Assembly (NCBI RefSeq): GCF_965363235.1
Contig: NC_134851.1
Location: forward strand, 57,965,522 to 58,029,521
Length of the DNA: 64,000 nt
Direction of reading: 5' to 3'
Source of the DNA: Mytilus galloprovincialis
Lineage: Eukaryota > Mollusca > Bivalvia > Mytilida > Mytilidae
The translations under genes and the position numbers were made by a program. The notes below the pieces were generated by a model, which saw nothing but the letters and a program-made list of their open reading frames with translations, was not told the DNA's origin and made no database searches. Shown here one piece after another: positions 22,514 through 34,160 of the stretch; position 1 is the first letter of the stretch, and each line of letters opens with the position of its first letter.

Positions 22514-24110
22514 TTGCATTTAAGACGGACACCGTCTAAAATTTTACTAAAATGCTAAAATTGTATATATTTCAGTTATTCAGCATGACTTCAAGATGCT
22601 ATTACTAGATATATGCGCATTGTATTGTACAAAAAAAGCCCATCTTTATGTAGCAGAAGCATTCTACTTTCCAATAAATAGCTTAAAGATAACATTTCAA
22701 CAATTTTGTAAACCTGCTATATTTTGGGGCCAAAAGGAGGGTCTTACTGAACCTACTCCTTTGCTTTTGCAAACATTCGTTTTAGAACAAAAACGTAGGA
22801 GTCAACAGATATAACCCCACCTCCCCCCAAAAAAAAAACATTGCTACAGTCAGATAGTCAGATACAATGGTAACTCAAACATTGCCCCGAATAGAACATA
22901 TTTGTATGCATTTGTATGCAAATGATATTCTGAATGTTATTTTAAACTGTATAAAACACATCATATACATTAAGTATTAATTACAATTGTATGAGTTTAT
23001 CTTAATATCTTTAACCTTGACATTTACTGAATCATCACTGAAGAGACAACACATACCGAAAAGGGCATCTGTTGCTGTAGAATTTGTACGGTTTAATGTA
23101 GGGAGTGTATACAAGATGACAAAGGAAATTTAAAAAAAAGGTGCAAACTGCAACGCATTTCAGTTTTAAAAGTATTTAGACAAATTGTATTGCAGTGTAT
23201 TAAAGGAAACACTACGGGTACATTAATACTGCAATACCCTCCAAGATATATGACCGTGTTTGACCTTGGCCAAAAAAGTCCTCTTATTTGGGTTTTCAAG
23301 CAGAATAGTTCGATATAAATTTACTTAATTTTTGAGTAGATGGTTATTGTTTTAATAAGTTAATGAATCTGAATTAAGACACCTGTAGAGTAAGACCAAA
23401 CTTTATTGTACCTCCATTAAACTGAAGATTGTGTTCGGACAATCTATTTTGTCAGACTTTGGCTTTACTTTTGTTTCTTTTGTGGTTTTGTCAGTTGTTT
23501 AAATTTTTGAATACGTTATGGGTTTCAAATTATTTTACCTCACTTATGTTGTTGTGTATACTGTTGTTTGGCTGTCTGTCTGTCTGGGTTTTTTTTAATT
23601 TTATTTTAGCAATGGCATTCTCAGTTTATATGTTTTAAAAGCCGCTTTAGTATCATTCGCCTCTCTTTAAATATTGAAATGCGTTTTGAATACGTTTATT
23701 TTGTTGTGTTATTAAATAACTGTCAAAATCTGGAGAGAGTTGAGTGTTTATAAACATGATAAATCTTGCCTCTTTCTTAATGGGGATTTCAATCATCAAG
23801 TAACTATTATTCAGTCTGTTGTTTTTAATGTTGTGTTTTGTGTACTTTTGTTTGTCTGCTGGTCTATTTCTTTTTTAGCCATGGCGTTTTCAGTTTATTT
23901 TCGACTTATGAGTTTGAATGTCCCTCTGGTATCTTTCGCCTCACTTTTACAGAGCGTTTTCAATAAAAAGGGGAATCGTAGATACAAATTTCTTGTTTTG
24001 GGTTACAATAATTCATATTTTGTGAAGAGTCCCACTGAATCTACCAGAAAATATACTTAAGAATATATTATCAAAATGCTGGACTTTTTTTGATCGACAA
24101 TATACAGATG
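22514..24110. repeat. Gene-free stretch with fragments of a dispersed repeat
   Basis: Near 23555-23680 and 23860-23955 two diverged copies of the same mussel repeat occur (GCCATGGCGTTTTCAGTTTATTTTCGAC ... TTTGAATGTCCCTCTGGTAT). A third is at 33865-34140. The open frames at 23429-23638 and 23740-24060 are this repeat, which explains their hydrophobic, T-rich reading. The rest shows nothing. Confidence 0.5.
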
Positions 24111-24130
24111 GGTGCACTCCTTTCTGTACA

Positions 24131-24520
24131 GCAAGTTAACTTGATAACCAGTCATTTGGACTGGTCAAAGTTAACCTGTGACCGAATATAGGACTGCTCT
24201 GACCAGTCCTAGGACCAAAATCTAGTTAATTTGAAAAACGGACTTGGTCCTAGGACTGTTTTTATGTCTGCCAAAAAGTTAACTTGGAAACAGGTCCGCT
24301 ATTGATATAAGTTAACTTCGAACCAGTCCTGTCATAAGTTAACATAAGTTATCTTCGGAACCAGTCCTGTCATAAAGTTAACATAAGTTAACTTGGTAAC
24401 CGGTCTTGCCACAAAGTTAACTTCTGCTTGGACAAATCCGATCAAAACCAGACCTGTTCCCAAGTTAACTTGTGACTGGTCTGCTCAACCCTAAGTTAAC
24501 TTGTAACCAGGACCGCTCTT
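24131..24520. mobile_element. Palindrome-rich element built from AAGTTAACTT and GACCAGTCC words
   Basis: The words AAGTTAACTT (self-complementary) and GGACTGGTC/GACCAGTCC alternate about ten times across about 390 bp, in both directions. The outer parts are GTACAGCAAGTTAACTTGATAACC on the left and AAGTTAACTTGTAACCAGGACC on the right. Its design is like the 20731-21210 MITE. Exact ends and a target duplication could not be fixed. Confidence 0.6.
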
Positions 24521-24894
24521 CCTTGATTTAAAAAAAAAAATATTATTAATATCTTTGTTTCGTAGTATAAACATCGAAAATAAAGTAATTTGAAAATTAA
24601 TACTTCCGTTTTATGAACAGGATTAAATACAAATATTTGAAAATAAGTACGCACAGAACGTAACACAAATTTATCTGTGATCTGACAATCTATCTAATTA
24701 TAAAAACGATCTCGGTTACAATGATAACAGGCACTGAATATATATATATTCCGAGAACAAATTCAATCATATTATGTATATTTTTGAAAAGAAGTATATT
24801 TGATGTTAGGTGTATACGTCCTTGTTAGTTATACATCCTTGAACTATGCAGCCACAATCAGCAATAGTTTAATTCAATTAAATAATGACTACAC

Positions 24895-26990
24895 ATTTGT
24901 GTTCGCCTAAATTAAGGGTGCCAGCATGTCCTCTTTTTACTCAAAATACTGATACGTAACAAAATTTCAGTAGTTTTGATGCCTCCAGTTGACTTGTACA
25001 ACAAAATTATTTGACCGCATCCACCAAAACTGACCATATATGCACTTTAATTTGTAAATCTATATACCCGCATAGTAAATCAGCCATATTTTTTATGTCA
25101 GGATTTTATGCCAGAATCAATGTATAATACAATCATGACAATGGACAGCAATATTGCAATATAATAACAACGAATTTTTGTTCGCATAAATTTAGAATTC
25201 CAGCATGTCCTCATTTTATTCAAAATATTAATACGTAACAAAATTTCAGTAGTTTTGATACCTCCTGCTGACTTGTACAACAAAATTATTTAACAGCATC
25301 CACCATAACTGACCATATGTTCACTTTAATTTGAAAATCTATATACCCGCATAGTAAATCAGTCATTTTTTTATGTCAGGATTTAATGTATAATACAATC
25401 ATGACAATGGACAGCAAAATTGCAATATAATAACAAAACATTTTGGTTCGCATAAATTAAGGATACCAGCATGTCCTCATTTTATTCAAAATATTGATAT
25501 GTAACAAAATTTCAGTAGTTTTGATACCTCCAGCTGACTTGCACAACAAAATTTTTTGAACGCATCCACCAAAACTGACCATATGTGCACTTTAAATTGA
25601 AAATTTATATACCCGGAGAGTAAACAGTCCTTTTTTTTTATGTCAGGATTTAATGTATAATACAATCATGACAATGGACAGCAATATTGCAATATAATAA
25701 CAACAAATTTTGGTTCGCATAAATTTAGAGATACCAGCATGTCCTCATTTTATTCAAAATATTGATACGTAACAAAATTTCAGTAGTTTTGATACCTCCA
25801 GCTGATTTGTACAACAAAATTATTTGACCGCATTACCAAAACTGACCATATGTGAACTTTAAATTGTAAATCTATATCCGCATAGTAAATCAGCCTGATT
25901 TTTTATGTCAGGATTCAATGTATAATACAATCATGACAATAGACAGCTATATTGCAATATAATAACAACAAATTTTTGTTCGCATAAATTTAGGATACCA
26001 GCATGTCCTCATTTTATTCAAAATATTGATACGTAACAAAATTTCAGTAGTTTTGATACCTCCAGCTGACTTGTACAACAAAATTATTTGACCGCATTAC
26101 CAAAACTGACCATAAGTGCACTTTAATTTGTAAATCTATATACACCATGACGTACCCGCATAGTATTAATCAGCCATATTTTTTATGTCAGGAATCATGC
26201 AATGTATAATACAATCATGACAATGGATAGAAAAATTGCAATATAATAACAAAGAATTTTGGTTCGCATAAATTTAGGATACCAGCATGTCCTCATTTTA
26301 TTCAAAATATTGATATGTAATAAAATTTCAGTAGTTTTGATACCTCCAGCTGACTTGTACAACAAAATTATTTGACCGCATTGCCAAAATAGACCATATG
26401 TGAACTTTAAATTGTAAATCTATTTACCAGCATAGTAAATCAGCCTTATTTTTAATGTCAGGATTCAATGTATAATACAATCATGACAATTGACAGCAAT
26501 ATTGCAATATAATAACAACAAATTTTTGTTCACATAAATTAAGAATTCCAGCATGTCCTCATTTTATTCAAAATATTGATACGTAACAAAATTTCAGTAG
26601 TTTTGATACCTCCTGCTGACTTGTACAACAAAATTATTTGACCGCATTACCAAAACTGACCATACATTTTATATGCACTTTAATTTGTAAATCTATATAC
26701 ACCATGACGTACCCGCATTGTAGTAATCAGCCATATTTTTCATTTCAGGAATCAATGTATAATATAGACATGACAATGGACAGCAATATTGCAATTTAAT
26801 AACAACAAATTTTTGTTCGCATAAATTTAGGATACCAGCGTGTCCTCCTTTTATTCAAAATATTGATACGTAACAAAATTTCAGTAGTTTTAATACCTCA
26901 TGCTGACTTGGAAAACAAAACTATTTGACCAAAACTGATCATATGTGCAACTTATTTGCAAATCTATATACCCGCATACCATTGTACCGA
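24895..26990 (+). repeat. Satellite array, eight units of about 270 bp
   Basis: The marker GCATGTCCTC begins at 24924, 25203, 25469, 25737, 26001, 26285 and 26551, and as GCGTGTCCTC at 26838. The spacings are thus 264-287 bases. Each unit also holds AACAAAATTTCAGTAGTTTT, TGACTTGTACAACAAAATTA, ATATACCCGCATAGTA and ATGACAATGGACAGCAATAT. The outermost units differ most. There is no coding capacity. Confidence 0.9.
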
Positions 26991-27294
26991 GCACCTTAAT
27001 GTCTTCTCCTGGCGCTCCTGTTCACATTTTAGTAGGACTGTAAATGTACACGTAATCAATAATATTGGAAAACTATTAATGCAAAAACTATTCTGAATAA
27101 ATTGAGAATGTCTGAATTTCATCTCTTTATTCATAATAACAGTCACATCATATATAGGAGTTCATGATGGTGTACGTGTAAAACAACTCTATTATGCCAC
27201 ATCATCAAAGTACCAACACTGACATGTCTGAATTCATTTGTACTATTTACAATGATTTAATAAAAACAAGTATACGAGGTTCTCTTCTTGGAAT

Positions 27295-27370
27295 CTATTA
27301 TGTCGGTTGATTGATTCTTTTTATAGTTAAACGTCAAGTGGCAACTATTTCATTAAAGTGCGCATTGAGT
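27295..27370 (+). repeat. Fragment of the 'TTAACGTCCAGTGG' mussel repeat
   Basis: The text GATTGATTCTTTTTATAGTTAAACGTCAAGTGGCAACTATTTCATT matches the repeat in Y1 (about 3388), Y2 (about 11675) and at 21890, with small changes. Confidence 0.5.
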
Positions 27371-27509
27371 ATAATTTTAGGACGTCACATTTAAATATCG
27401 GCAATGACAAATCTCTCGATAAATCTGACGAATTTGACGAGATTGTTGATAGTTTTACCACACCGTATGCTTACGGACACTGTACAATTTCTGTTATAAT
27501 TTTCTGCGG

Positions 27510-27791
27510 GAAGTAGAATAGTAAATCCAATGCAAAACTATCAATTTCCCATTTCACAGAAGTAAAATACCCTCTGCCCCTTCGTATGGTGTTTACATAT
27601 CTCAATTGATAAGTTACTTTCGTGCGTGTTCACACTATACGGACTTCATATACAGGAGTGTGCTCCTCACGCAGAGACTGCTCCAACAAAGTTATAAGGA
27701 GGACAGATTTAAATTGACACTCCGTAAATTTTACGGACACCATCACGAATTGGTTGATCCATACGATGCGTCTTTGTCCAAACTATATTAG
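27510..27791 (+). mobile_element. 3' fragment of a reverse-transcriptase retroelement ORF
   Basis: A frame from about 27517 to 27791 reads IPSAPSYGVYISQLISY, then FRACSHYTDF, then LRKFYGHHHELVDPYDASL. I know this C-terminal region from many bivalve and coral reverse-transcriptase ORFs (pattern SYGVY.SQL.R..RAC ... FYGRH..LV..Y). Only the end of the element is here, so it is a broken, old copy. Whether the parent is LINE-like or of another retroelement class cannot be told from this piece. Confidence 0.65.
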
Positions 27792-27839
27792 GACATATTA
27801 ACTACATGTTAGATTGTGGTTTTTCATTCCGTCGTTTAA

Positions 27840-28060
27840 TCTTTTAATTCCCGAACATGATTTGTCCCCGATTGTGACTGTTTTGCCGAGTGTGAATTCG
27901 CATTGCTTTAAGACGTGTTTCGGTACTTTTCTATCCCAAATTTATGTATTTAGTTTTGATGTTGATTTTGACAAATGCTTGACGTCTTTTCGGTTATTAT
28001 ATTCATGTGTTATGGTAAAGACAATTAATCACCGCCTTTATTTATTATATTAGATTTGGT
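27840..28060 (+). repeat. Dispersed repeat 'GAGTGTGAATTC.CATT..TATAAGACGTG'
   Basis: The words GAGTGTGAATTCGCATTGCTTTAAGACGTGT and GGTACTTTTCTATCCCAAATTTATG recur at 28940-29020 with changes. The open frame 27814-28053 lies in it and is rejected. Confidence 0.5.
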
Positions 28061-28559
28061 TCAACATAATTTGTACGATGTATTACGTTTGCAGTTTGAT
28101 TCAGAATTAACCGTACATAGACTATAGTTAATTGTCTAATTGCTACCTCAGTTTGATATTTATAAGTATTGCAATTTTCATTGTTATTAAATGTAATATC
28201 AGTATTTAGTACGAATATAATCTTAAATTAATCCTAATTATATCTTATTTTTGATAGATTGTTTTATTCATTCAAATGGGATGTCTTTTTTTGTGTGCTG
28301 TTTTACAAATTCTAATGTGGCGTCCTTTTTTTGTCCTTTTTTACAATTTCAAATGTGACGTCACTTTGCGTTGAGGCCTTGACTAACTCGGGTGTGTCAA
28401 TTTTTTTAGTTGGATTTTGTCGGTTTATGTAATGTATCCAGTTGTTTTTCAGTAATTAGTTAATACTTCAGTTTTATCATGTTTATCTTTTATATAGTCA
28501 TTTTATAAAATTTACTGTTTGCAAAAGTATAAATTATTCTAAATAATAGGGATGTTCTT

Positions 28560-29270
28560 GTCCCAAACAGAAAACCCTGGCCATTTTTGAAACAACTTTT
28601 TTAACTTTTGGTCCTCGATGCTGTTTAACTTTTAACTTGTTTTGGCTTTCAAACTTTTGTATCTGGGCGTCACTAGTAAGTCTTGTGTGGACGAAACGCA
28701 CTTCTGGCGTATTAAATTTTTAACCTGGTGCATTTTGTTAGCTATTTTTCGTGTTTTTCTTTGTCAAATATGTTCTCCTATTAATTTGTATTGTAGTCCT
28801 GTACTGTTGTGTTGTCATTTTAATGTTATATTTAACATGGCCATTAAAGCGGGAGGTTTAGCATGCCACAAAACCAGGTTCAACCCACCATTGTTTTCTT
28901 TAAAAAATGTCCTGTACCAAGTTTGTGTTTTCTTATATTTGAGTGTGAATTCACATTATTATAAGACGTGTCACGGTACTTTTATATCCCGAATTCATGT
29001 AATTAGTTTTGATGTTATATTTGTTATTCTCATCGGATTCTGTCTAATGCTTAGTTCGTTTCTGTGTGTGTTACATTTTAATGTTGTGTCGTCATTCTCC
29101 TCTTATATTTAATGAGTTTCCCTCGGTTTTTGTTTGTGACCCGGATTTGTTTTTTTTCTATCGATTTATGAGTTTTGAACATCGATATTCTACTGTTGCC
29201 TTTAATTTTGCCGTTGATTGCTGTTTGTCTTTAATGTTTTTCTTTTATATATGTTGCATAAACTAGGTCG
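28560..29270 (-). repeat. Chain of dispersed mussel repeats
   Basis: This starts with 'GGTCCTCGATGCTGTTTAAC ... GGGCGTCACTAGTAAGTC' (same family as 9395 and 10290). It then continues as the reverse complement of the 'AAAGGCAACAGTA' family (GTCCTGTACTGTTGTGTTGTC, AAGCGGGAGGTTTAGCATGC, TATTCTACTGTTGCC). The long open frames at 28642-29112 and 29066-29266 are made of these repeats and are not genes. Confidence 0.65.
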
Positions 29271-30265
29271 TTTTTGTTAATTTTTTTTACATTTTAAACC
29301 ATTTCCGCGCATTTTATACGCAGTGGATTTGGCACATTTTTAAATGGTTTACATAAAACTGCAATTTTTATTGTAAATGATTTTATATACAAAAATGGAT
29401 CATTGGAGATCATATGGCATCTTCTTATTTCTATATCAATTAAATATGCAATGCGGAATAAAAAGACGCATTATGTGATTGTTTTCTCTTTTACGTGGAA
29501 TTTGTCTTTCCTAAATTATTCCTTGTTGTAGAGAAATTCTCATAAAATCGTATTACGTTAAGAAATAAAAAAGAAAAGCTGTTAAAAATTTTTCCACTTT
29601 TTCAATACGACACACAGAAAACAGCAGAATATACTAATTTTGTATATTTTGTTATACCTAATTTACAAATCCAACAATTAACAGATGTTAAAGTCAAACT
29701 CTTAATCGTCGACTATAGAAAATGTATCAGCAAAATAATAGCATGAAACGCATTTATATATATATATTAACATTTGCACAAACACATCACCAAAAATGAT
29801 TTGAAAGAACAGTTGATTCTACTTTAGGTTAACTTTACTTTTAAAATATATAGCTGTCTTCTAACAAGAAATTGGATATATCTATACCAATATCCTCTTC
29901 ACGACTTTCGATTACAAAACTAATGACGACCTTCCTCAAATGGTACGATCATACAAAATACACATGTTTTTTGTTGTTGTTTTTTTGTATTCTAAAACTA
30001 TCCACTTTAAATCTGTCTTTTTTTTTTTTGGTTTGTATTCTAAAACTGTCCACTTTAAATCTGGACCCGGGGAAGTATAAAAATAACCCTACTTCAGTGC
30101 TCAATCAAACTCCGAAATAAACACTTGAAGCTATATAATATCGATTTATTTATCATTGGTTTTCATATCCTCCCTATATATATGACAGTTATTGTCCATT
30201 CGTTTTTTATGCGGTTTGTTTTTTTTTATTTTGCCATGTGATTATGTACATGGAATACGTAATTC
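29270..30265. other. Gene-free stretch with a 43-bp tandem doublet
   Basis: At about 29984-30065 'GTATTCTAAAACT.TCCACTTTAAATCTG' occurs twice in a row, separated by a T run. A minus-strand fragment of the 15630-type repeat is near 30180-30245. The rest is unremarkable AT-rich sequence. Confidence 0.4.
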
Positions 30266-30269
30266 AAAG

Positions 30270-31090
30270 TTATGACCAAGCTATTTCACATTGTCTACAG
30301 AGTTTGATTAAAAACTTCCAAGTAAATCTAAGGTTACTTGAAACTCTGCCTGCAAACATGGAATAAAACCGTTAATGTAAATACAGCCCTTTTTCACATT
30401 CTGTAACAAACATGGATGAAAGTAACGAGTAATCTACTGAATACACACTATCTACATACATTGCTTATAACCATTTGAAAATGACATTGCAACTTGACGT
30501 ACTGTCTCAACACTAAGGTTTAAAAACTAAATCTAATGACACACTGTATACAGTCACGACTTAAACACTTATAGTAATGACAGCGCAACTGGGCACACTG
30601 TCTAAATACGTGTATCACACCACTTACAAAAACGTACGCTGCTTGACATACTGGCTACATACTAACAAATTAAAATCATTTCAAAGTCACTAGACACACT
30701 GTATACTACATGGATTATAACTTTTGAAATAATGACACAGCTGCATACATGTATTTTATCCCTTAAAATTACGAGAAAGTTGCTTCCCATACTGTATATA
30801 CACATGTTTAAAATTCTACAGAATTATGACAAAGCCATTTGACACACTGTCTTCAAACATGGATTATAACCTTTACAGTAATGACAAAACTACGTGACTC
30901 ACTGTCTATATACATGCATGGAGTATAACCTTTTACATTATAACAAAACTTCTAAACACATTGTCTATTTGCATGACTATAACATTTGACGTTGTGACAA
31001 AGCTATTTGACACACTTTCTACAAATATTGATTATAAACTTTACAGTAATGACAAAAATACGTGACACCTGTCTATATACACCAGATTGT
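30270..31090 (+). repeat. Degenerate minisatellite, unit about 60 bp
   Basis: The phrase TGACACACTGTCTA(C/T)A with a following ACATGGATTATAACCTTTAC and AGTAATGACAAA recurs about every 55-65 bases (for example 30541, 30597, 30695, 30849, 30899, 30958, 31010 and 31066), heavily mutated. Two more units lie beyond an interruption at 31985-32090. Confidence 0.7.
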
Positions 31091-31251
31091 ACTGCACTGG
31101 TTACCGGAATTTTGGATACACCAAACCAGGCACTTCATATATGAGAAACAGGCTATATATGCTCCAATTTTACTTTTCTGTATAATTCAAAATTATCAGT
31201 AAATTGTGTGTTCTACAAGGATCACCAGTCCTTAACCTTTAATCTGATAAC

Positions 31252-31505
31252 TTAAGGTGGTACCTAACACTTACTCTGTAAAATCAGATAAACGTTTTAA
31301 TCACATTGTACTGTTAAGGAAATATAAAGCTTCTCAATGATCAAAATTAGTGTTTGTCAAACTGCTATATATCCGACCAATTTTTTCCGAGAAAGCGATT
31401 GGTTCAAGTTTGTTGAAATTTTTATATTGTTTTCAAAGGGTTAAAGTAAATATTGTGTCAAACGAGCCAAATTAATTTTATTCAAGGTGTTGGGTACCAC
31501 CTTAA
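31252..31505. mobile_element. MITE with TTAAGGTGGTACC ends
   Basis: The left end TTAAGGTGGTACCTAACAC pairs with the right end GTGTTGGGTACCACCTTAA. It is 254 bp, non-coding, and interrupts the minisatellite region. A second copy of the family at 55153-56724 (reverse orientation) carries another element inside it, so this solo copy serves as the uninterrupted reference. Confidence 0.8.
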
Positions 31506-31839
31506 ATACTAAAATATATGCTACAAAGTTTAAGATTTACAACTGTGCGTAGGAGCTATTTTGTTTTGAATATGTACTACTTTCCAGTATGTTCTTTTTC
31601 GACCGGACCCGATATGGTGGTTACATCTTACAAAGTCTATCCAAATTATATGTGCAAATACTTCCGCTTAAGCTGCAGTGAGGTCAGAGTTTTTTGCGCA
31701 GTGTTGAGGTCTCACTGTGACTTTGAGATGAAGAACAACAATAAAAGCGCTGTTCCTTAGCTTTTTGTATGTTTTTTGTTGTTGTGAATTTACTGATTTT
31801 GTGTCATGGATGGATACCCCATATCCTTTGTGTTTTTCT

Positions 31840-32095
31840 ATTATAGATATAAGACGATGTGGTAGTGAGACAACTCTTCATCCAAGTCACAATTTGTAAA
31901 AGTATTAAACCAACATGGAATGGAGCCTTGGCTCACATCGAAAAGCACGCTAAAAAGGACCCCAAAAATTACATGAGTTATAAATTTTGAAATTATAACA
32001 AAACTTGTAAACACACTGTCTATTTACATATATGGACTATAACATTTTAAGTTGTGACAAAGCTACTTCACACGCTGTCTACATAAAACCATAAA
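31840..32095 (+). repeat. Dispersed repeat plus two stray minisatellite units
   Basis: 31848-31970 reads GATATAAGACGATGTGGTAG, then ACAACTCTTCATCCAAGTCA, GGAGCCTTGGCTCACATCG and ACCCCAAAAATTAC. This is the reverse-orientation form of the 'GGCCGTAC' mussel family. 31985-32090 holds two units like those at 30270-31090. Confidence 0.6.
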
Positions 32096-32398
32096 CACAC
32101 TGAAATTATTGAAAAAAAACATTGCAAGATCTAGAAAAAACATACATGCATGTTTGATTTCAATAGTAGTTGAACTCATCATTTGATTTAACGAGAGTAC
32201 CACGAGATAAATAAATAGTTGTGCAAGAACTACTGAACCTGATATACTCTCGGACAAAAAGTAAATCGATTTTATTATATGTAACCACACTCGATTTACA
32301 TTTGAATAAATGCGGACGGATACATTAACATAACAATATAAACCGAACACTGTTCCCACCGTGGCATTACTAAACAAGAAAAGACTTCCCCACTCACA

Positions 32399-32599
32399 AT
32401 GACTCTTTTTCAGCGTTGGATGCTGATGCTGCTTTTACTAATGATAGATGGTTGTCCAGTGACAAGTCAAATGCCTATTCAGAACGAAACGTTCAGAAAG
32501 AAAATGAGATATGAATATGAACCATGTTTCGTACTACACACAGAGCTGACTTTTTACGACCTTGTTCACACAGTAACAGTCCCTTTTACCCTTCTTTGA
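32399..32599 (+). CDS. Possible first exon of a small secreted protein
   Basis: The ATG at 32399 opens MTLFQRWMLMLLLLMIDGCP followed by VTSQMPIQ, which has the charge and hydrophobic core of a signal peptide with a plausible cleavage after a small residue. The frame stays open for 66 codons, but only the first 30-odd read convincingly, so an intron donor may fall soon after. No family is recognised and no second exon was identified. Chance cannot be excluded. Confidence 0.25.
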   Translation: MTLFQRWMLMLLLLMIDGCPVTSQMPIQNETFRKKMRYEYEPCFVLHTELTFYDLVHTVTVPFTLL

Positions 32600-33305
32600 C
32601 ATATTATTCACACTATTCTTTACTCCTACTTCTGTATGCCTCGTGCTCTGGGTTGGGATTGTTGGGACAACACATCCCAATTTACAAGTGCAAGGTTTGA
32701 CTCGGCCAGGCAACAAACCTTTAAACTCCTTTACCCGAGGAAGGCACTTAACATAAGACACCTGTAGGGTTACTATGATGCTGTCGTGAAATGAAATCCA
32801 CAAATATAATTATAATACAAAATCTATTCAGACAAACACACTGTTTCATCTGCTTTGGTCCTTTCATGTGCATATTGTCATTTCTTGATATGAATAGAAA
32901 GGAAAGCCACGAACAAACAGTCAGGTAAACAAAATTCATCATATACTAGACACAATTATGTAATATGTATATTATTTATCTCATGTATAAACGTATATCT
33001 TCCACAAAAAGTTCTTGCAACTGCAAACAAAACATCTAAAAATAGAAAATAAACTTAACAATGCGAATTTTTCCAATCTTCGAGTTTTTGAAGATTTTGC
33101 CGTAATATATATGTAATTCATAATACATGTAATACATATTACCCTTTCGAACGTCTTTATTGATGAAATGTGCATGGACCAGTCTGGTAACTTCATTTGA
33201 TAGTTAGATTGTTATTAAGGTCATGTGAATGTTTTCAAGTTACTGGTATGTGTTATTCCTTTATTTGGAAGGTTCTAATAAATAAATTATACGCAAACTA
33301 TATAC
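32600..33305. other. Gene-free stretch
   Basis: Minus-strand frames at 32534-32803 and 32748-32942 have several cysteines, but no start, splice site or family likeness that I can support. Nothing else was seen. Confidence 0.3.
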
Positions 33306-33309
33306 AAAA

Positions 33310-33530
33310 CTAGTCTAATAGATATAGGAAGATGTGGTGTGAGTGCCAATGAGACAACTCTCCATCCAAATAACAATTTAAAAATTAAACCATTATAGGT
33401 TAAAGTACGGCCTTAATACACGGAGCCTTGGCTCACACCGAACAACAAGCTATAAAGGGCCCCAAAATTACTAGTGTAAAACAATTCAAACGGGAAAACC
33501 AACGGTCTAAGTCTTAACATTTCGATATAA
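33310..33530 (+). repeat. Dispersed mussel repeat (reverse of the GGCCGTAC family)
   Basis: The text 'TAGATATAGGAAGATGTGGTG', 'TGCCAATGAGACAACTCTCC', 'ACGGAGCCTTGGCTCACACC' and 'AACAATTCAAACGGGAAAACC' is one of the commonest Mytilus repeats. Its opposite orientation is at 42090-42310, inside the intron of the TIR-Roc gene. Confidence 0.75.
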
Positions 33531-33829
33531 ACCATTTTTTAAATGTATATGCACGTACTTGTTTCCGGTGATAGCCCCTACCCATGAAAATTAAATTCAT
33601 CCATTCAACTTAAGGATCCATATATCACAAAATGTTTTTTATAGTTTTATTAGTTTTATGCAAATGAAAAAAAAAAATGAATGTGTCTTTCAAAAGATTT
33701 TTAAAGATCGATAAAGATCTTTATATCACATTTATATAAACATTTCAGTAGCTCATTATGACTTGATATCCGTTATGAATAAGACACCTGAAACATATAT
33801 ATGACAGTGGGGTTTGTATTGCTCAGTCT

Positions 33830-34160
33830 TTATCTTTATTTTCATTTTTTCTGCTTGTCTTTTTTTTTTCTTGCCATGGCATTGTCATTTTGTTTTCGAC
33901 TGATGGTATATATTTACTTTTCGTTCATTAGTTCATCATTTCGGGGTCTTTTGTACAATGTAGCTGTTTATGCATCATAGGCTTTACTCCTTATTGAAGG
34001 CCGTACGGTGACCTATATTTGTTCATTTCTGTGTCGTTTGGTCTTTTGATGGGAGTTGTCCCATTGGCAATTATACCACATCTTCTTTTTCATATTATGA
34101 GTTTGAATATCCCCTTGGTTTATTTCGCCTCTCCTTGACTTGGAATGTTTAATTATGCAG
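33830..34160 (+). repeat. Dispersed mussel repeat (GGCCGTACGGTGACCTATA)
   Basis: Text in order: TTGCCATGGCATTGTCATTT, TTCATTAGTTCATCATTTCG, GAAGGCCGTACGGTGACC, GGGAGTTGTCCCATTGGC, and TTTGAATATCCCCTTGG. Non-coding. Confidence 0.7.

Noticed and set aside
23740-24060. 106-codon open frame with membrane-like stretches
   Set aside because: Its middle is the repeat 'GCCATGGCGTTTTCAG...' also at 23555 and 33865; no start context or splice support.
28642-29266. Long plus-strand open frames (156 and 66 codons)
   Set aside because: They consist of known dispersed mussel repeats read in reverse; the hydrophobic T-rich reading comes from the repeat, not from a protein.
32534-32803. Cys-rich minus frame as a mussel antimicrobial peptide
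   Set aside because: Cysteine spacing does not fit mytilin, myticin, mytimycin or defensin patterns that I know, and there is no signal peptide.
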